Shown: positions 10,801-21,820 of the stretch, in pieces
Numbering within the stretch: position 1 is the first letter of the stretch
How the letters are laid out: each line of letters opens with the position of its first letter
DNA from: Hippopus hippopus
Lineage: Eukaryota; Mollusca; Bivalvia; Cardiida; Cardiidae
Assembly: GCA_946811185.2 (NCBI GenBank)
Contig: OX328106.1
Coordinates: 11,946,777-12,010,776, forward strand
DNA length: 64,000 nucleotides
Direction of reading: 5' to 3'
Notes under the pieces: model-generated
Told to the model about the DNA's origin: nothing
What the model saw: only the letters and a program-made list of their open reading frames with translations
The model's database searches: none
Made by a program: the position numbers and the translations under genes

Positions 10801-11066
10801 TTGAGCAATACCTCGTGAAAAGGGGGTTTAATGCAGCTCCAAAAAAGTATCGACCCAGGTCAGCCTGCGCAAGCAGCGCAGGCTGACCTGTGTTGATCCT
10901 TTTTGCTTTTGGCCAACTTTCTGCATGTCAAAGGACAGTTCTATCTCTTGATTCAGTCGGTTGTTAGATTAAATAGATTTTATGGATTCATAATTATGTG
11001 ATGACTTGTTTTGTAAAATGCATCACAGGGATGCATTAAAGCCCCTTTTCATAAAGCATGTCTCAA
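10801..11066. mobile_element. GCGCAG element
   Basis: Core CAGCCTGCGCAAGCAGCGC and both worn ends. Confidence 0.8.
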
Positions 11067-11148
11067 TTTCATTGAAAAATCCGATGCTGCTCAGTTCGTT
11101 TGAGTGCATTTACTGCCCCAGGTAGGCGCCTTATTCGTATTTGACTTG

Positions 11149-11371
11149 TTGTCTCATGTTTTACTCAGCTGTTTTCGAAGAAAACGACAAAGAGGAACTG
11201 TCGCAGCCCTGGCGCCGTCGTCGTGCAAAGACAGTTTATAATATCGCTGTTACTACTGAAAAAATCTACTTCAAACTCGGACAAAATGTTAACTTTATCA
11301 AAAAGGAAACCCATACAAAAAGGGCAGGCAATTATCAAATTATTTTTGACATGTTTATGCCTTTTTTTTAA
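11149..11371 (+). CDS. Possible exon of unknown function
   Basis: A 3'-splice-site-like CTCATGTTTTACTCAG ends at 11168 and is followed by an open frame to a TAA at 11369-11371. The frame is less AT-rich than its surroundings and encodes a charged peptide with the block PWRRRRAKTVYN. No domain is recognised. It lies between the candidate VAX exon and VAX exon 12426, so it could be an alternative 5' or terminal exon of that gene or a leftover of another one. No matching donor or upstream exon was found. Confidence 0.2.
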
Positions 11372-11792
11372 AATTCAATTTAAAGAAAAATTTTGACGTT
11401 TTATAATATCTCTTTTATTAATGGAGATATAGAGGACATTTTTTTTTTTCGATGCAAGATCGAAATTTATTTCATGCTTTTCGGTAATTTATCGTAAAAT
11501 AATAGTGGATTACATGGTTTGATAATTCATTGATAGGTCAATTGAAGTCAGTAATTCCCGCGCGCACAAGTTACCTAGGTAAACAGTGCGTGCCATTCAA
11601 CCAGGTGAAAATATTAGGTAATTTACGCGAATTTACCCTACATTTCTTGTGCTTTTTTTTATTATTGTAATTGCGTTGTTATGGGGGTGGGGGAAAGGGT
11701 ACGCCACGAGGAATTACCGAAAACCAACTGTACTGGATTTTTAGGAAAGTTCTAGCAAAAAGGGGGTTTAGGAGCATGAAATAAATAGAATA

Positions 11793-11914
11793 TTTGTTTT
11801 TTTTCCCGGTGAAAATCGAAATTTATTTCATCGAGTTAACATCATCGGTAATATTACCGATGATGTTCACTCGATGAAGTAAATTTCGATCTTTCACCGA
11901 AAAAAATATCCTCT
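11793..11914. repeat. Foldback element
   Basis: The arms CGAAATTTATTTCATCGAG and CATCATCGGTAAT meet at TATTACCGATGATG with almost no loop. A related half-arm lies at about 11440-11490. Confidence 0.8.
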
Positions 11915-12008
11915 TTGTATTACCTGAGGCTAAAAGGGATTAATTAAAATGCTCGTTGTCTTGCTCAGTAACGATCTATTTCTCCTTGTTGCCATAATAC
12001 TATGATTT

Positions 12009-12242
12009 ATGAGCTTTGCTCTGGCAAAAGGAAGTTTAATGCTTCTCCGTAATTCATTATCCCAAGCAAGTCATCACACAATTATGGATTCATAAGATCC
12101 AATTTGCCTAACTACCGGCTGAATCATGAGGTAGACTGGTCTTTTGACATGCAGATAATTGACCAAAAGCGCAGGCAGACCTGGATCTATACTTTTTTTG
12201 CAGATGCATTAAAGCCCCGGTTTCTCATAGAGCATGGCTCTT
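12009..12242. mobile_element. GCGCAG element, one core arm lost
   Basis: Ends GAGCTTTGCTCTGGC and AGAGCATGGCTC; the interior keeps only GCGCAGGCAGACCTGG. Confidence 0.8.
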
Positions 12243-12425
12243 ATATACGTAATAAACTTCAATTACTTTTCGTCATGGATATTATACAAGGACATTTACG
12301 AAGTCAACTGCTGCAGATTCTCTGTTGAAGATGAAAACATTCCCTGTAAAAATATCTGGTATCAGCCCGATTAATTATACCATATTTGTCTAAAAAAATA
12401 TTCTGTATTATTCTATCTTCAATAG

Positions 12426-15400
12426 ATGCCAACGGAAGTATAAAAGAGCTGGTGTTTCCAAAAGCCCTCGACCTGGACAGGCCAAAGCGAGCACGGACAA
12501 CATTTTCCCCGGAGCAGTTGTACCAACTTGAACATGAATTCCAAAGGAACCAGTACCTTGTTGGCAAAGAACGCACTGATCTGGCCAAGAAACTGCGATT
12601 ATCAGAAACACAGGTAAGAAAAAGTTGTGCAATATCGATGAAAACCAATTTGAATTTGTTTTACAAACAATGACTATTTTTTAACTCTACCATACGACGT
12701 AACGGAGAATAGGAGGTCGCTGGTTCGCTTTCCTAGCTTGGCCAACATCTTTCCGAGGATTGATGGTCATCGTTGCAAAAGGATTCATTCTTATTTCGCC
12801 GCTGGTCATTGTCTCGACGGTGGTTAGATGGGAAAGCAGTCAGTGGCTCGGGTAGAATATTGTGTGAAGTACTGGTGAAAGAAACTCCAAGAAAGTATGG
12901 ATAGGTTCACTGGCCGCCGCGAAATATTTAAAATAATGTTAAGAACGGCGTTAAACACAATAGAATCAGTCAATCATGTACCATACGACAAGACTTTAGA
13001 GCTACTCCAAATTCAAAGCTTTTTGCAGACGGCAAAATAGATGTGACCCAAATAGTGGAATATGTCTATGAAAGAGTAGAAATCATTGTGGAAAAAGGAG
13101 AAAATGCTGGTTACCAGCATTTTCTCCTTTTCTCACAAGGTTTTCAAAAGCCTTTTTGCCACAGGGTCGTAAAAACCCTTGATTGGTTGTTAAAGGGTAG
13201 GTAACTAGGTAGTTAATTTTAAGAGTCATGCACACAAACTTTAGTCGCTTTTTTTTTTTTTGACCATGTAGTTTAAGATCAGACTACCTATTGCCATCAG
13301 GGTAACCAAGGTAGGACTGTACCGATTTAACATTGTCCGCTATTTTAAGTTAATATCCTCGTAAATAGAACATGTAAAATTGCAATTTTGATCTGTTTTC
13401 TTGGCTAAGAAACTCAATTTCATTCATCTAGCGCTCCATGTGTCAGTATTTCGCAAGGTCTATCACCAGTTTGCCACTGTTTTTTTGCTTGTGAAGTTTC
13501 ACAGTTTTAACAGCAAGGTCATATCATGGCGGTCAGTGCACCTACGCAAGTATTCCCTGACTTTCTCCCACTATTACTGACACAACTTTCTTTCCAAGTC
13601 AATGAGTACTTTTCTCGCATGCATCAGAGGTGAGAGACGAAAAAATCGCCGGTAAAAAAGTTTGCCGCTTCCTGATATCTAACCAGCAACCACCAGGTCA
13701 AGAGTCAGTTACGCTAACCACTGAGCTACCCGGTTGGGACCAGTATGTCACAGCGGCAAATGAGACATCTAGACAGCCTAACGTAGTAAAGCCTCTCTTA
13801 TTGTTCAAATTTAATTTGAATACATTGGAATGTGATCAATCATTCCAATTTTCTTCCCGAGCTTTCATGTCCAGAAAATTTAGCGTAGCAGCATCCCAGC
13901 AGTATTCGCACATTCACTGCTGCAGCACGCCGTGATAATTCATCTAAATAACCTTCTACCGCACGACCCCGAGTTTAAACATTTAGGCTGCTAAGTGCGA
14001 ATCGCTGATCTTTTGCGGACAACGTAGATCAAGATCAGGCTGCACAGAACATGCAGCCTGATCATGAATCTATACTATGCGATAGGGAGATATCTCTCCC
14101 TCCAAACTAACTTTGAATTAACAACCATTTAGTTTTAACTCCCGACTTGAAGGTAACCTTTAAACTTTATCAGCCAGATAAGGATAAACGACCTTAACGC
14201 AGAAGCCTTCAGAAAACATTTGAAGAACAGGAGAAAATGCTGGTAACCAGCATTTTCTCCTTTTCTCGAAATGTTTTCTACCCATTCAAAAGGCAATTTT
14301 TGCCGTTTGGGTCATATTTAATTTGTCACCTGATATTGCTTTAGATTTTGACAAGTCCAACATTTCTTGTTTGGTAAAGAGATCACCATGACATCATGTT
14401 TGAACGATACAGATACAGACTATAGAAAGGATGAGCTGTTCTGGCCAAGTGTTCTGTTGATTGATTGTTGATTGTATGGTGCTTAACGCCGTTTTCAACA
14501 TTATTTCAGCTATATCGCGGCGGCCAGTGCACCTATCCATGCTTTCCTGGAGTCTCTTTTACCAGTACTTCGCACAATTTCTTTCTAAGCCACTGGCTGC
14601 TTTCCCACATAACCATCGTCGAAACACTGGTCAGCGGTGAGAGAGGAATGAATCCTGTCGCAATGACTATCATCAATCCTCGGAAAGAAATTGGCCGAGC
14701 CAGGAATCGAATCCACGACCCCTTGTTCTCAAGTCCTGAACGCTACCGACTGAGCTACCGGGGCTCGGCCCAAGTGTTCTGGAGACAACTTCTATGAAAT
14801 TTGGTACCTGTACTTAGCAAAATTGTTGTTTATCATGTTTGCATGTTAATTGCTAATATCAATTTTGCATGTTTGTATACGTTTGGATCTGTAGATGGCT
14901 TTGGGGAAAATTTAAAAATCGGATCGGAGGATAGGTATACGAATGATATGAGATAAGCTTTATGAAAAGGGTGTTTAATGCATTTACAAAAAGCATCGAC
15001 TCAGGTCAGCCTGCGCAGTCCGCGCAGGCTGACCCGAGTTGAAACTTTTTGCTATTGGTCAATTTTCTGCATGTCAAAGTACCATTTCACCTCATGATTC
15101 AGCCCGTTGTAGCACAAAATAGATTTTATGGATCTATAGTTATGTGATGACTGGCTTGGTATGATGCATTATGGAGATGCAATAAGCCCCCTTTTGTCAG
15201 AGGAAGGCTCACATGTATTTAGATAGATTTCTTTCTTAGGCTAACGACAACCTCATTTTTTGCAGGTCAAAGTTTGGTTTCAAAATCGAAGAACAAAGTA
15301 TAAACGTGACAGGGTAAAAGATGCGGAAGTACGAGATACGAAATCCGAAAGCGTCGCTGCTTGTAACATTCTGCGCATGCTCCAACATCAGGAAACAAAC

Positions 15401-15481
15401 TATATTACCCAGTGTTCTCCAGTAAACAATGTGTTTCCGGTTTACCATCCATATTCCTTTGCAGGGTATAATCCCACATAA
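12426..15481 (+). CDS. VAX: VAX-type (ventral anterior homeobox) transcription factor, last two exons; 5' exon(s) missing or unresolved
   Basis: Homeodomain transcription factor, nuclear, expected to bind TAAT-type sites. Exons seen: 12426-12613 and 15266-15481 (stop TAA 15479-15481). The first exon follows the acceptor TATCTTCAATAG and ends CACAG|GTAAGA; the second follows CATTTTTTGCAG. The homeodomain begins at RPKRARTTF and the phase-0 intron falls after SETQ, between homeodomain residues 44 and 45, before VKVWFQNRR. Three hallmarks point to VAX rather than EMX or NOT: the leader [19 protein letters not shown], the helix-2 text [18 protein letters not shown], and the post-homeodomain block [13 protein letters not shown], which matches the SETAATCxVLRLL block of vertebrate VAX. 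Both intron positions also match what I recall of vertebrate VAX genes. The C-terminal tail is short and ends NPT. The first codon is split: the preceding exon must donate one base before AT. The 2652-bp intron is full of SINEs and MITEs. Paralogue identity cannot be assigned. Confidence 0.9.
12705..12972 (+). mobile_element. tRNA-derived SINE, worn, in the VAX intron
   Basis: B-box remnant GCTGGTTCGC, body GGGAAAGCAGTCAGTGGCT, end GAACGGCGTTAAACAC. Confidence 0.75.
12975..13199 (+). mobile_element. PB-MITE copy in the VAX intron
   Basis: Left end GTACCATACGAC, full hairpin, right end GGTTGTTAAAGGGTA. Confidence 0.8.
13495..13745 (-). mobile_element. tRNA-derived SINE, diverged
   Basis: Reverse orientation: CATGGCGGTCAGTGCACCTA at the tail side and CACTGAGCTACCCGG at the tRNA head. 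Confidence 0.6.
14013..14077. repeat. RATCAG hairpin
   Basis: GTAGATCAAGATCAGGCTGC and a complementary arm; GCGGAC at the left. Confidence 0.75.
14160..14383 (-). mobile_element. PB-MITE copy in the VAX intron
   Basis: Full hairpin at about 14230-14265, right end TTTGGTAAAGAG. Confidence 0.8.
14462..14772 (-). mobile_element. tRNA-derived SINE, near full-length, in the VAX intron
   Basis: The reverse strand reads a tRNA head ending GGTAGCTCAGTCGGTAGCG, the body TTTCTTTCCGAGGATTGATG, and the tail AACGGCGTTAAGCACCATAC then CAATCAAC-like repeats. Confidence 0.9.
14950..15213. mobile_element. GCGCAG element, about 50 bp before VAX exon 15266
   Basis: Core CAGCCTGCGCAGTCCGCGC intact; both ends worn. 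Confidence 0.85.
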
Positions 15482-15668
15482 TTCTGAAAACATAGTGTTG
15501 ATTGGTTTGTTTGATGTGTACATTTGCAGTGAAAAATTATTTATTACATAGTGCGCTCTAGCCTGGGTCCAAGCCGTAATAATTTTTTAATCACTCAATA
15601 TCACGCACTCCTAATCTCGGTCTGCTATTTATCTTTGGTAGCTATCTGTTTATTGCTTCCAATATAAT
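15482..15668 (+). other. VAX 3' untranslated region (probable)
   Basis: Single-copy DNA between the VAX stop codon and the next GCGCAG element. No canonical AATAAA was seen in it. Confidence 0.4.
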
Positions 15669-15932
15669 TGAGCCGTGCTCTGTAAAAAGAGGGCTTAATG
15701 CATCTGCAAAAGGTATCGACCCAGGTCAGCCTGCGCAGTCCGCGCAGGCTGACTTCAGCCGAAACTTTTTGCTATTGGTCAACTTTCCGCATGTCAAAAG
15801 ACCATTTTACCTCCAGATCCAATCTATTGTTAGACTAAATGGATTTTACTGATTCCTAATTATGTGATGAATTGCTTGGTGTTACGCATCACGAAGATGC
15901 AAAAAGTCCCCTTTCGCCAGAGCACGGCTCAA
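15669..15932. mobile_element. GCGCAG element
   Basis: Both ends (TTGAGCCGTGCTCTG, CAGAGCACGGCTCAA) and core are intact. Confidence 0.9.
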
Positions 15933-16224
15933 TTACAATATAACGTCCGAATAATAGAAAGGGAAAACATGAACCGACTGGAACTCAGGCTAAGTGCGCA
16001 CGTGATTACCGTATAACAGTGGTTACGAAATACACATGGATGTAGTTATGATATGAGGAACGAGTGCCACTGAAAATTTAGTGATGCCATTTTAAAACCA
16101 ATAAACCCTTACTTTACAAATATGATTTGGCGTGTGACAAGGGACTGCTCCGTTTTTTCCCACATTCGTTTTCATATCATTAAGAAAAAAAAATATAAAC
16201 TGTATTAAGTTTCACACCTAAACT

Positions 16225-16392
16225 TACGAAGATATGCAGCCACCATTTTCTCCTTTTTCCACAATTTTTCTACCCTGTTAAAGACAAACTTTATCATTTA
16301 ATGAAACTCTATCGTTGTAACCACATTCAATTTGTCGTCTGCAAATGTCTCCAGTTTAAACGAATCCAGAAGTTTTGTCATCTGATAAAAAC
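16225..16392 (-). mobile_element. PB-MITE, left part missing
   Basis: Starts in the hairpin (CCATTTTCTCC); the right arm and TCATCTGATAAAAAC end are present. Confidence 0.65.
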
Positions 16393-16476
16393 TTCAGGAC
16401 ATATATCAGTAAACATTGTGAAAGAATGATTGATTGTAGAGAGGTATTGTTTTTAAGATTCTTGAGAAGCTTTTAA

Positions 16477-16698
16477 AACCTTTTACCCCACAATTCTGAG
16501 TTTTGCACCATGAGAAAAACCCCTTTTGAAAACATTGTGGAAAAAGGAGAAAAAGCTGCTAACCAGAATTTTCTACTTTTCAGACAATGTTTTCTAGCTA
16601 TTCAAGGACAAATACTGTCATTTATAAAAAACATTTGAATTGTTGTCTGCAAATTCCTTCAATAAAGAAAAGTCTAAAATTTTGTTGTCTCGTAAAAG
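16477..16698 (-). mobile_element. PB-MITE copy
   Basis: TTAA at 16473-16476 and 16699-16702; hairpin mutated (GCTGCTAACCAG). Confidence 0.8.
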
Positions 16699-16886
16699 TT
16701 AAATGATTTGTATCTGGTTCTTTGCTCCTCAACCATGAAATATTCAATTCTTATTTCAATGGCAAGCAATGCGCTTGCCACAGAATATTTGTGTCAGCTA
16801 ATCAGATGGCTTGTCTTTAAATTCAGTTTGAAAACCCATATTAGATTAGTTGACAAATAAGGCCTCTCATAAAGGATGATAAAATA

Positions 16887-17130
16887 TGAACCATGAACTG
16901 TCAAAAGGGAGCTTAATGTATGTGGAAAAAAGTATCAAACCATATTCAACATGGGTCGCAAAGTTTTGCTTTTGGTAAATTTTGTGCATATCAAAGGACC
17001 ATTCTACATAAGGTTTCAGCCAGTTGTTAGACAAAATGGACTTTATCGATCCATCATTGCGTGATGGCTTGCTTGGTTTTATTGCATCATGGAGATGCAT
17101 TTAACCCCCTTTTGCCAGAGCATGGCTCAA
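16887..17130. mobile_element. GCGCAG element, core lost
   Basis: Both ends are present; the GCGCAG palindrome is replaced by a short spacer. Confidence 0.75.
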
Positions 17131-17164
17131 ATATTTTCTTTTGACATGACAATCTTTCCATTAA

Positions 17165-17372
17165 ATATTTTATGCCACTTTCAACAACATATCACGGCGT
17201 CAGCTCACATATTCATGTATGTACTGGGTTTCAGCAGTACCAGGCTAGGACTGAAGTGTCTTGCCTAAGGTTACTCCTATGAAAACCCCAGTGTTTCAGA
17301 CTAATGTGGAAGTTGGAACCCAGGGTCTCCAGGTTACGAATCCTACACTCTATCACTATGCCACTCAGGATT
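17165..17372 (-). mobile_element. SINE, third family
   Basis: Matches 61893-62112: CAGGCTAGGACTGAAGTGTC, ACTCCTATGAAAACC and a tRNA-like terminal part. Confidence 0.65.
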
Positions 17373-17438
17373 CCGTATTTTTTGTATGGCTCCACATTTT
17401 TTGTTTGCGAGGGCCTGTTGTAGATGTGTTCTAGAGCT

Positions 17439-17655
17439 CAGGCCGATGCCTTATTTGGACTTTAAATGTATCACATAGTGCCTTTGGATACATACTGGTA
17501 ATCAATAACATGAATGTGCCCTTTCTTCAAAATGTGACTCTCTGGTGTATCAAGTTACATTTATGGAACTTTTAATTTCATGCTAAACACAGATGTCCTT
17601 ATTTTGACTTTGAATGTATTAAATAGTGCCTTCGATTAAATAGATCTATTTGCAA
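17439..17655 (+). repeat. Two direct repeats about 153 bp apart
   Basis: CCTTATTTGGACTTTAAATG at about 17442 and CCTTATTTTGACTTTGAATG at about 17595, each followed by an AATAGTGCCTT-like block. Confidence 0.55.
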
Positions 17656-17799
17656 TCAAGGTTGTGAATTTTTTGTTTTCTTCAAAATCTTATTATGTGT
17701 GTTGAACTTTAAAGTGTCCAATAAGCCTAATGGGGCATTCAAAGTGAAGAATTGCAATTTCAAGGTTAGTCTTATCTAGAATGTCTTAGCAAAGTGGAA

Positions 17800-17846
17800 A
17801 GTGTAGATCAGATAAGACTGCATATTTTGCAGATCTTGATCTACAC
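17800..17846. repeat. RATCAG hairpin, worn
   Basis: GTAGATCAGATAAGACTGC and its partial complement. Confidence 0.6.
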
Positions 17847-18249
17847 CGGCCACAAAGGCATATAGTTGTTAAAGGCGCTTTCAGGTGTTAAATGACATTT
17901 TTTAAGTTTTAACTTACACGCTGAGTAACTCGGCTCTCAATTCATGTCATTATCAAGAAACATTATGATGTAGAAATGTCCACAGATCTATGCAGCCGAC
18001 CATTATTGAAAACATTATCTAAAAACATGACTGTCTGATATTTTGCAAAAATTTATGTTCAGTCTGTCCTAATATTTAGAAAAACTATTATTATTATTTT
18101 TTTTTTTTTTGGGGGGGGAGGGTGGGGGGAGCTGTCTGGAGTACGGACTAAAACTGAATTATTTTTGAAAATAATTTAGTGCATCCAAACATTTAGGGTG
18201 ACCGAAGACGCAAATTACAGTAAGCAATGACATTAGGGATCAATCTTTA

Positions 18250-18482
18250 AGATACTATTTTTCAGACCAAAGATGAAACAAAATCACCCCATGTGGATGC
18301 TAATGCTCAGCTGCAGTTGCTTTTTAAGAGAAAATTCTAGGTCGAAAAAGTGACGTAACTGTGTCAAAAACATAATCGATGGTTACCTGCTGCTATTGTA
18401 TGGGTTACCTTTTGATAGTTAAGAACTAATCCAAGTCTGAAGTTAAAATCCGATTATTTCAGTTGCTACTAGTCAAAATACA
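18250..18482 (+). repeat. Dispersed GTCGAAAAAG repeat, copy 1
   Basis: Shares GCTCAGCTGCAGTTGCTTTT, AGGTCGAAAAAGTGAC, GGTTACCTGC and TTTTGATAGTTAA with copies at 24560, 32505 and 52700. Confidence 0.7.
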
Positions 18483-18554
18483 TTATGTATCAGTTTAAAG
18501 TCAGCACAACTAACTTTTTTTTTTTAAAATCTAGATTTACATGTATATCCTTAA

Positions 18555-18743
18555 CTCTTTTATCAGAGGGCAAAACTTTGGACTTGTCTAAATCCAAAGC
18601 ATTTGCAGATGACATATTGAACATACACCAAATAACAAGATTTGTCTTAGATAAGATGGAAAACATTGTGGGAAAAAGGACAAAAAAGGACAAAAACCTT
18701 CTCTCCTAAGTTCACAAAACTTGTGATTGTGTGGTAAAGGTTT
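18555..18743 (+). mobile_element. PB-MITE with damaged hairpin
   Basis: TTAA at 18551-18554. The centre has become GGACAAAAAAGGACAAAAAC; the right end GTGTGGTAAAGG is kept. Confidence 0.7.
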
Positions 18744-18822
18744 CAAAGGGTGCATTTTATTTCAAAATATATCTTTCTACAGCAAGTAACGCCGCTAAAC
18801 AAATACATACTCCATGTGTTAA

Positions 18823-18850
18823 GAGTCTGTCTGTCTGTCTGTCTCTCTCT
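18823..18850 (+). repeat. (GTCT)n microsatellite
   Basis: Six or so GTCT units followed by CTCTCT. Confidence 0.9.
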
Positions 18851-18899
18851 TATAGCTATGTATCCAGCTAATTTCTTGTTAACATTTTAAATTATCGTC

Positions 18900-19063
18900 A
18901 AAGTTACTGGCTCAGACGCGGCTAGAAAAACAAATATTAAAACCAAGGAAAAAACCTTGCAGCTTGTTACTTAATTTCAAAATTCATTTTTCTGCCAGCA
19001 ACTATCACTTGGACTGACTGTATAATAACAAATTGTCATCTTCACAATAATTTCCATACTTTT
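18900..19063. mobile_element. Partial copy of the 1-235 foldback MITE
   Basis: CTGCCAGCAACTA and TGTCATCTTCACAATAATTT match the right half of the copy at the window start. Confidence 0.65.
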
Positions 19064-19312
19064 AATTGGTATGATTTGAATTCAAATGCATTTTAACACC
19101 TACTAGTATATTGTTTACTTTTGGCTTCTATTGGACCTTTCATAAATGAAATCAAAAGAAATCAAAATCATCTTTAAGGTCATCTTTTAATAAAAAGTTA
19201 TACACATGATTACAATTTTCCAATAAATGACATTAAATGATAAAATACATATTTCTAAACATAACAATGGTGTTTATTTTGTACATCTATATCTGTAACC
19301 CAAATTCAATCC

Positions 19313-19541
19313 ATAACCCTTTATCACACAATCTCGAGCTTGAATGGCCTAAAGTAAGAAGGCTTTAGAAAACATTTGTGGGAAAAGGAGAAAATGCTGG
19401 TAACCAGCATTTTCTCCTTTTCCCACAAATGTTTTCTACCCTACCAAAGTCATACCCCATAACTCGAGCAACATTTTATTTATTGTCTACAGATACTTTC
19501 AATTTGCACAAGTCTAAAATTTTGCTATGCAATAAAAAGTT
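19313..19541 (-). mobile_element. PB-MITE copy
   Basis: Left end ATAACCCTTTATCACAC; perfect hairpin at 19377-19435. Confidence 0.85.
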
Positions 19542-19768
19542 ACCTTTTTACTAGATGACAAAAAATTAGACTCTCCAAAATTGAAAGCATTTTCAGATAA
19601 CAAATTACAAGTAGCTCAAACAATGACATTTGTCTTTAAAATGGGCAGAAAACATTGTTTGAGAAGCAGGAAATGTTGGTTACCAGCATTTTTTCCTTTT
19701 CCAACAATGTTTTCAAATGCATTCTTCCTCAAGGATGCTAAAACATGGGATCGTCTGATATAGGGTAA
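19542..19768 (+). mobile_element. PB-MITE copy, directly adjacent and inverted
   Basis: The arm ATTGAAAGCATTTTCAG and the hairpin are present; right end CTGATATAGGGTAAAAG. Confidence 0.75.
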
Positions 19769-19805
19769 AAGTGCCTTTATCTACATTTCTTGACTCTTTG
19801 GCCAA

Positions 19806-19859
19806 AGTAGATCTAGATCAGACTGCACAAAATATGCAGTCTTGTCTTTGATCTATACA
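19806..19859. repeat. RATCAG hairpin
   Basis: GTAGATCTAGATCAGACTGC and its partial complement. Confidence 0.7.
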
Positions 19860-20047
19860 GATCAGTTTATTTAATAATTTTGGACATTAGCAACCTTTAT
19901 ATTGCATTTATTAGGCTTTTTATTCGGAACTGAAAATAAGTTATGCGTTTTTTTGGCACCATAGAGGTTAACATTTTATTTTTCAGTATTACAGAAGCTG
20001 CAACTAAGTCAAGGCAATCTATGATCATCATTTGAACAGTCTTGTAT

Positions 20048-20266
20048 TGTCCTTTGCCACACAGTCTCGGGATTCAATGATCATGAAGAAGAAAGCCATT
20101 GAAAACATTGTGGGAAAAGGAGGAAATGCTGGTTACCAGCATTTTGATTTTTCCCACAATGTTTCCTACCCTTTCTCAGACAAATTACAACATTTGGGCT
20201 ATATTTAATTTGCTGTCTGCAACTGCTTTAAATTTGGACAAGGCTCAATAGTTGTTTGGTAAAGAG
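20048..20266 (-). mobile_element. PB-MITE copy
   Basis: Right TTAA at 20267-20270; hairpin nearly intact. Confidence 0.8.
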
Positions 20267-20658
20267 TTAAAATCTTGCTCTGGAAAAGATTCTTTGCTTT
20301 GCTGAACATAAAACATAGACATCTTTGTCAAGTTACTAGAATCTTCTTTATCTCATCCTCACAGAGTCTGCCAATAAATTAATTATTTTTGATTCAGCAA
20401 AGTAGTTCTTTTTAGGGGATCACTTTAAAATCATTTGTTGACAGATGAGTGCCATAGACAACAACAAGGAGAGACTAGTCAAATAAAAAATTGTATTACT
20501 AGAACAGTAACTGTTCCTTTGATGAATTGTGTGAGTTCAGAACAGCAAATGGGTAGAATTTGCAATCCCCACCCCAATCCACGGCCCATGACCGATATCA
20601 AAATATAACAAAATAATGCTGTATGGTGTCAGTAACTGACCACATAAAATGTATTTAA

Positions 20659-20879
20659 GTCTTTACCAAGCAATCCCGAGTTTTCACGACTCTGAGAAAG
20701 AAGCCTTTTGAAAACATTGTGGGAAATGGAGAAAATGCTGGTAACCAGCATTTTCTCCTTTTTCCACAATGTTTTCTATCCTTCCTGAAACAAATTTCAA
20801 TTTTTGAGTTATGTTTATTTTGTTGTCTGCAAATGCTTTCAATTTGAACCATTCTAAAATTTTGTCATTTGGTAAAGAG
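20659..20879 (-). mobile_element. PB-MITE copy
   Basis: TTAA at 20655-20658 and 20880-20883, full hairpin. Confidence 0.9.
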
Positions 20880-20921
20880 TTAATAAACCCTTAGAGTGCT
20901 GAATCCAGATGTAAATTGTTT

Positions 20922-20987
20922 ATGCAGACAATGTAGATCAAGATCAGACTACACAAAATGTGCAGTTTGATCTTGGATCTACACTAT
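20922..20987. repeat. RATCAG hairpin
   Basis: GTAGATCAAGATCAGACTAC with complement. Confidence 0.75.
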
Positions 20988-21150
20988 CCTCTGTTTTTCT
21001 AGTGTTTCTGTCAAAACAATTAAGAAATTGCAGTACCTGCATCTTTAACTTGTTTAGCACCAAATATATAAACTCGATCCTTTTCGATGTCCGAAAATAG
21101 AATCTGCTGAGACTCAGAAGGATTTTTGCCTCACAGGCTCGACTAAACAA

Positions 21151-21218
21151 GCGGACGGAATAGATCCAAGATCAGACTGCACATTCTGTGCAGTCTGATC
21201 TTGATCTATGCCGTCCGC
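21151..21218. repeat. RATCAG hairpin, best-preserved copy
   Basis: The 68-bp palindrome runs from GCGGACGGAATAGATCC to its complement GATCTATGCCGTCCGC with an ACATTCTGT centre. Confidence 0.85.
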
Positions 21219-21341
21219 AAAAGTCTTTGCTTTCGCCAATGGTGCCGAAAGGGTTAATATTGACTGACAACATCCTTTTTATTGACTTCGCACTTCAACA
21301 ATTAAATTGCCTCACAACCACAGTGTACATGATTACTTTTT

Positions 21342-21535
21342 ACCCTTCACCACACAATCCTGAGTTTTTACTACCCTGGAAAATAGGAGCTTTGAAAACG
21401 TGAGCAAAGGAGAAAATGCTGGTTACCAGCATTTTCTCCTTTTCCCATGTTTTCTAAAATTTCAAAACAAACCCTGTTTTTTAATTTGTCAACTGCAAAT
21501 ACTATCAACTTATACAGCCTAAACTCTTTCCCCTT
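21342..21535 (-). mobile_element. PB-MITE copy, short right arm
   Basis: Left end ACCCTTCACCACACAATC and full hairpin. Confidence 0.75.
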
Positions 21536-21619
21536 GAAAAGAATGAACACAAAATACATGTACACATATATCACATAAACACAGCTCACACAATATGTTG
21601 TCCAGAGTCTTTCTACTCT

Positions 21620-21820
21620 TTACCAAATATCTTAGCCATGTTTGAATTGATTGCATTTCCATACTAAAAATCAAAAGGGGCACAATTTGTCTTGCAAAAC
21701 ATTGACGGAAAGGTGAAAATGCTGGTTACCAGCTTTTTTCATCTTTTCCCACAATGTTTTTAAAAGCCTTCTTCCTCCTGCTTGTAAAAAATTTGAAAGT
21801 GTACGGTGAAGGGTAAAAGT
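21620..21820 (+). mobile_element. PB-MITE copy, diverged
   Basis: CTCTTTACCAAATATC left end, hairpin GCTGGTTACCAGC, right end GTGTACGGTGAAGGGT. Confidence 0.7.
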
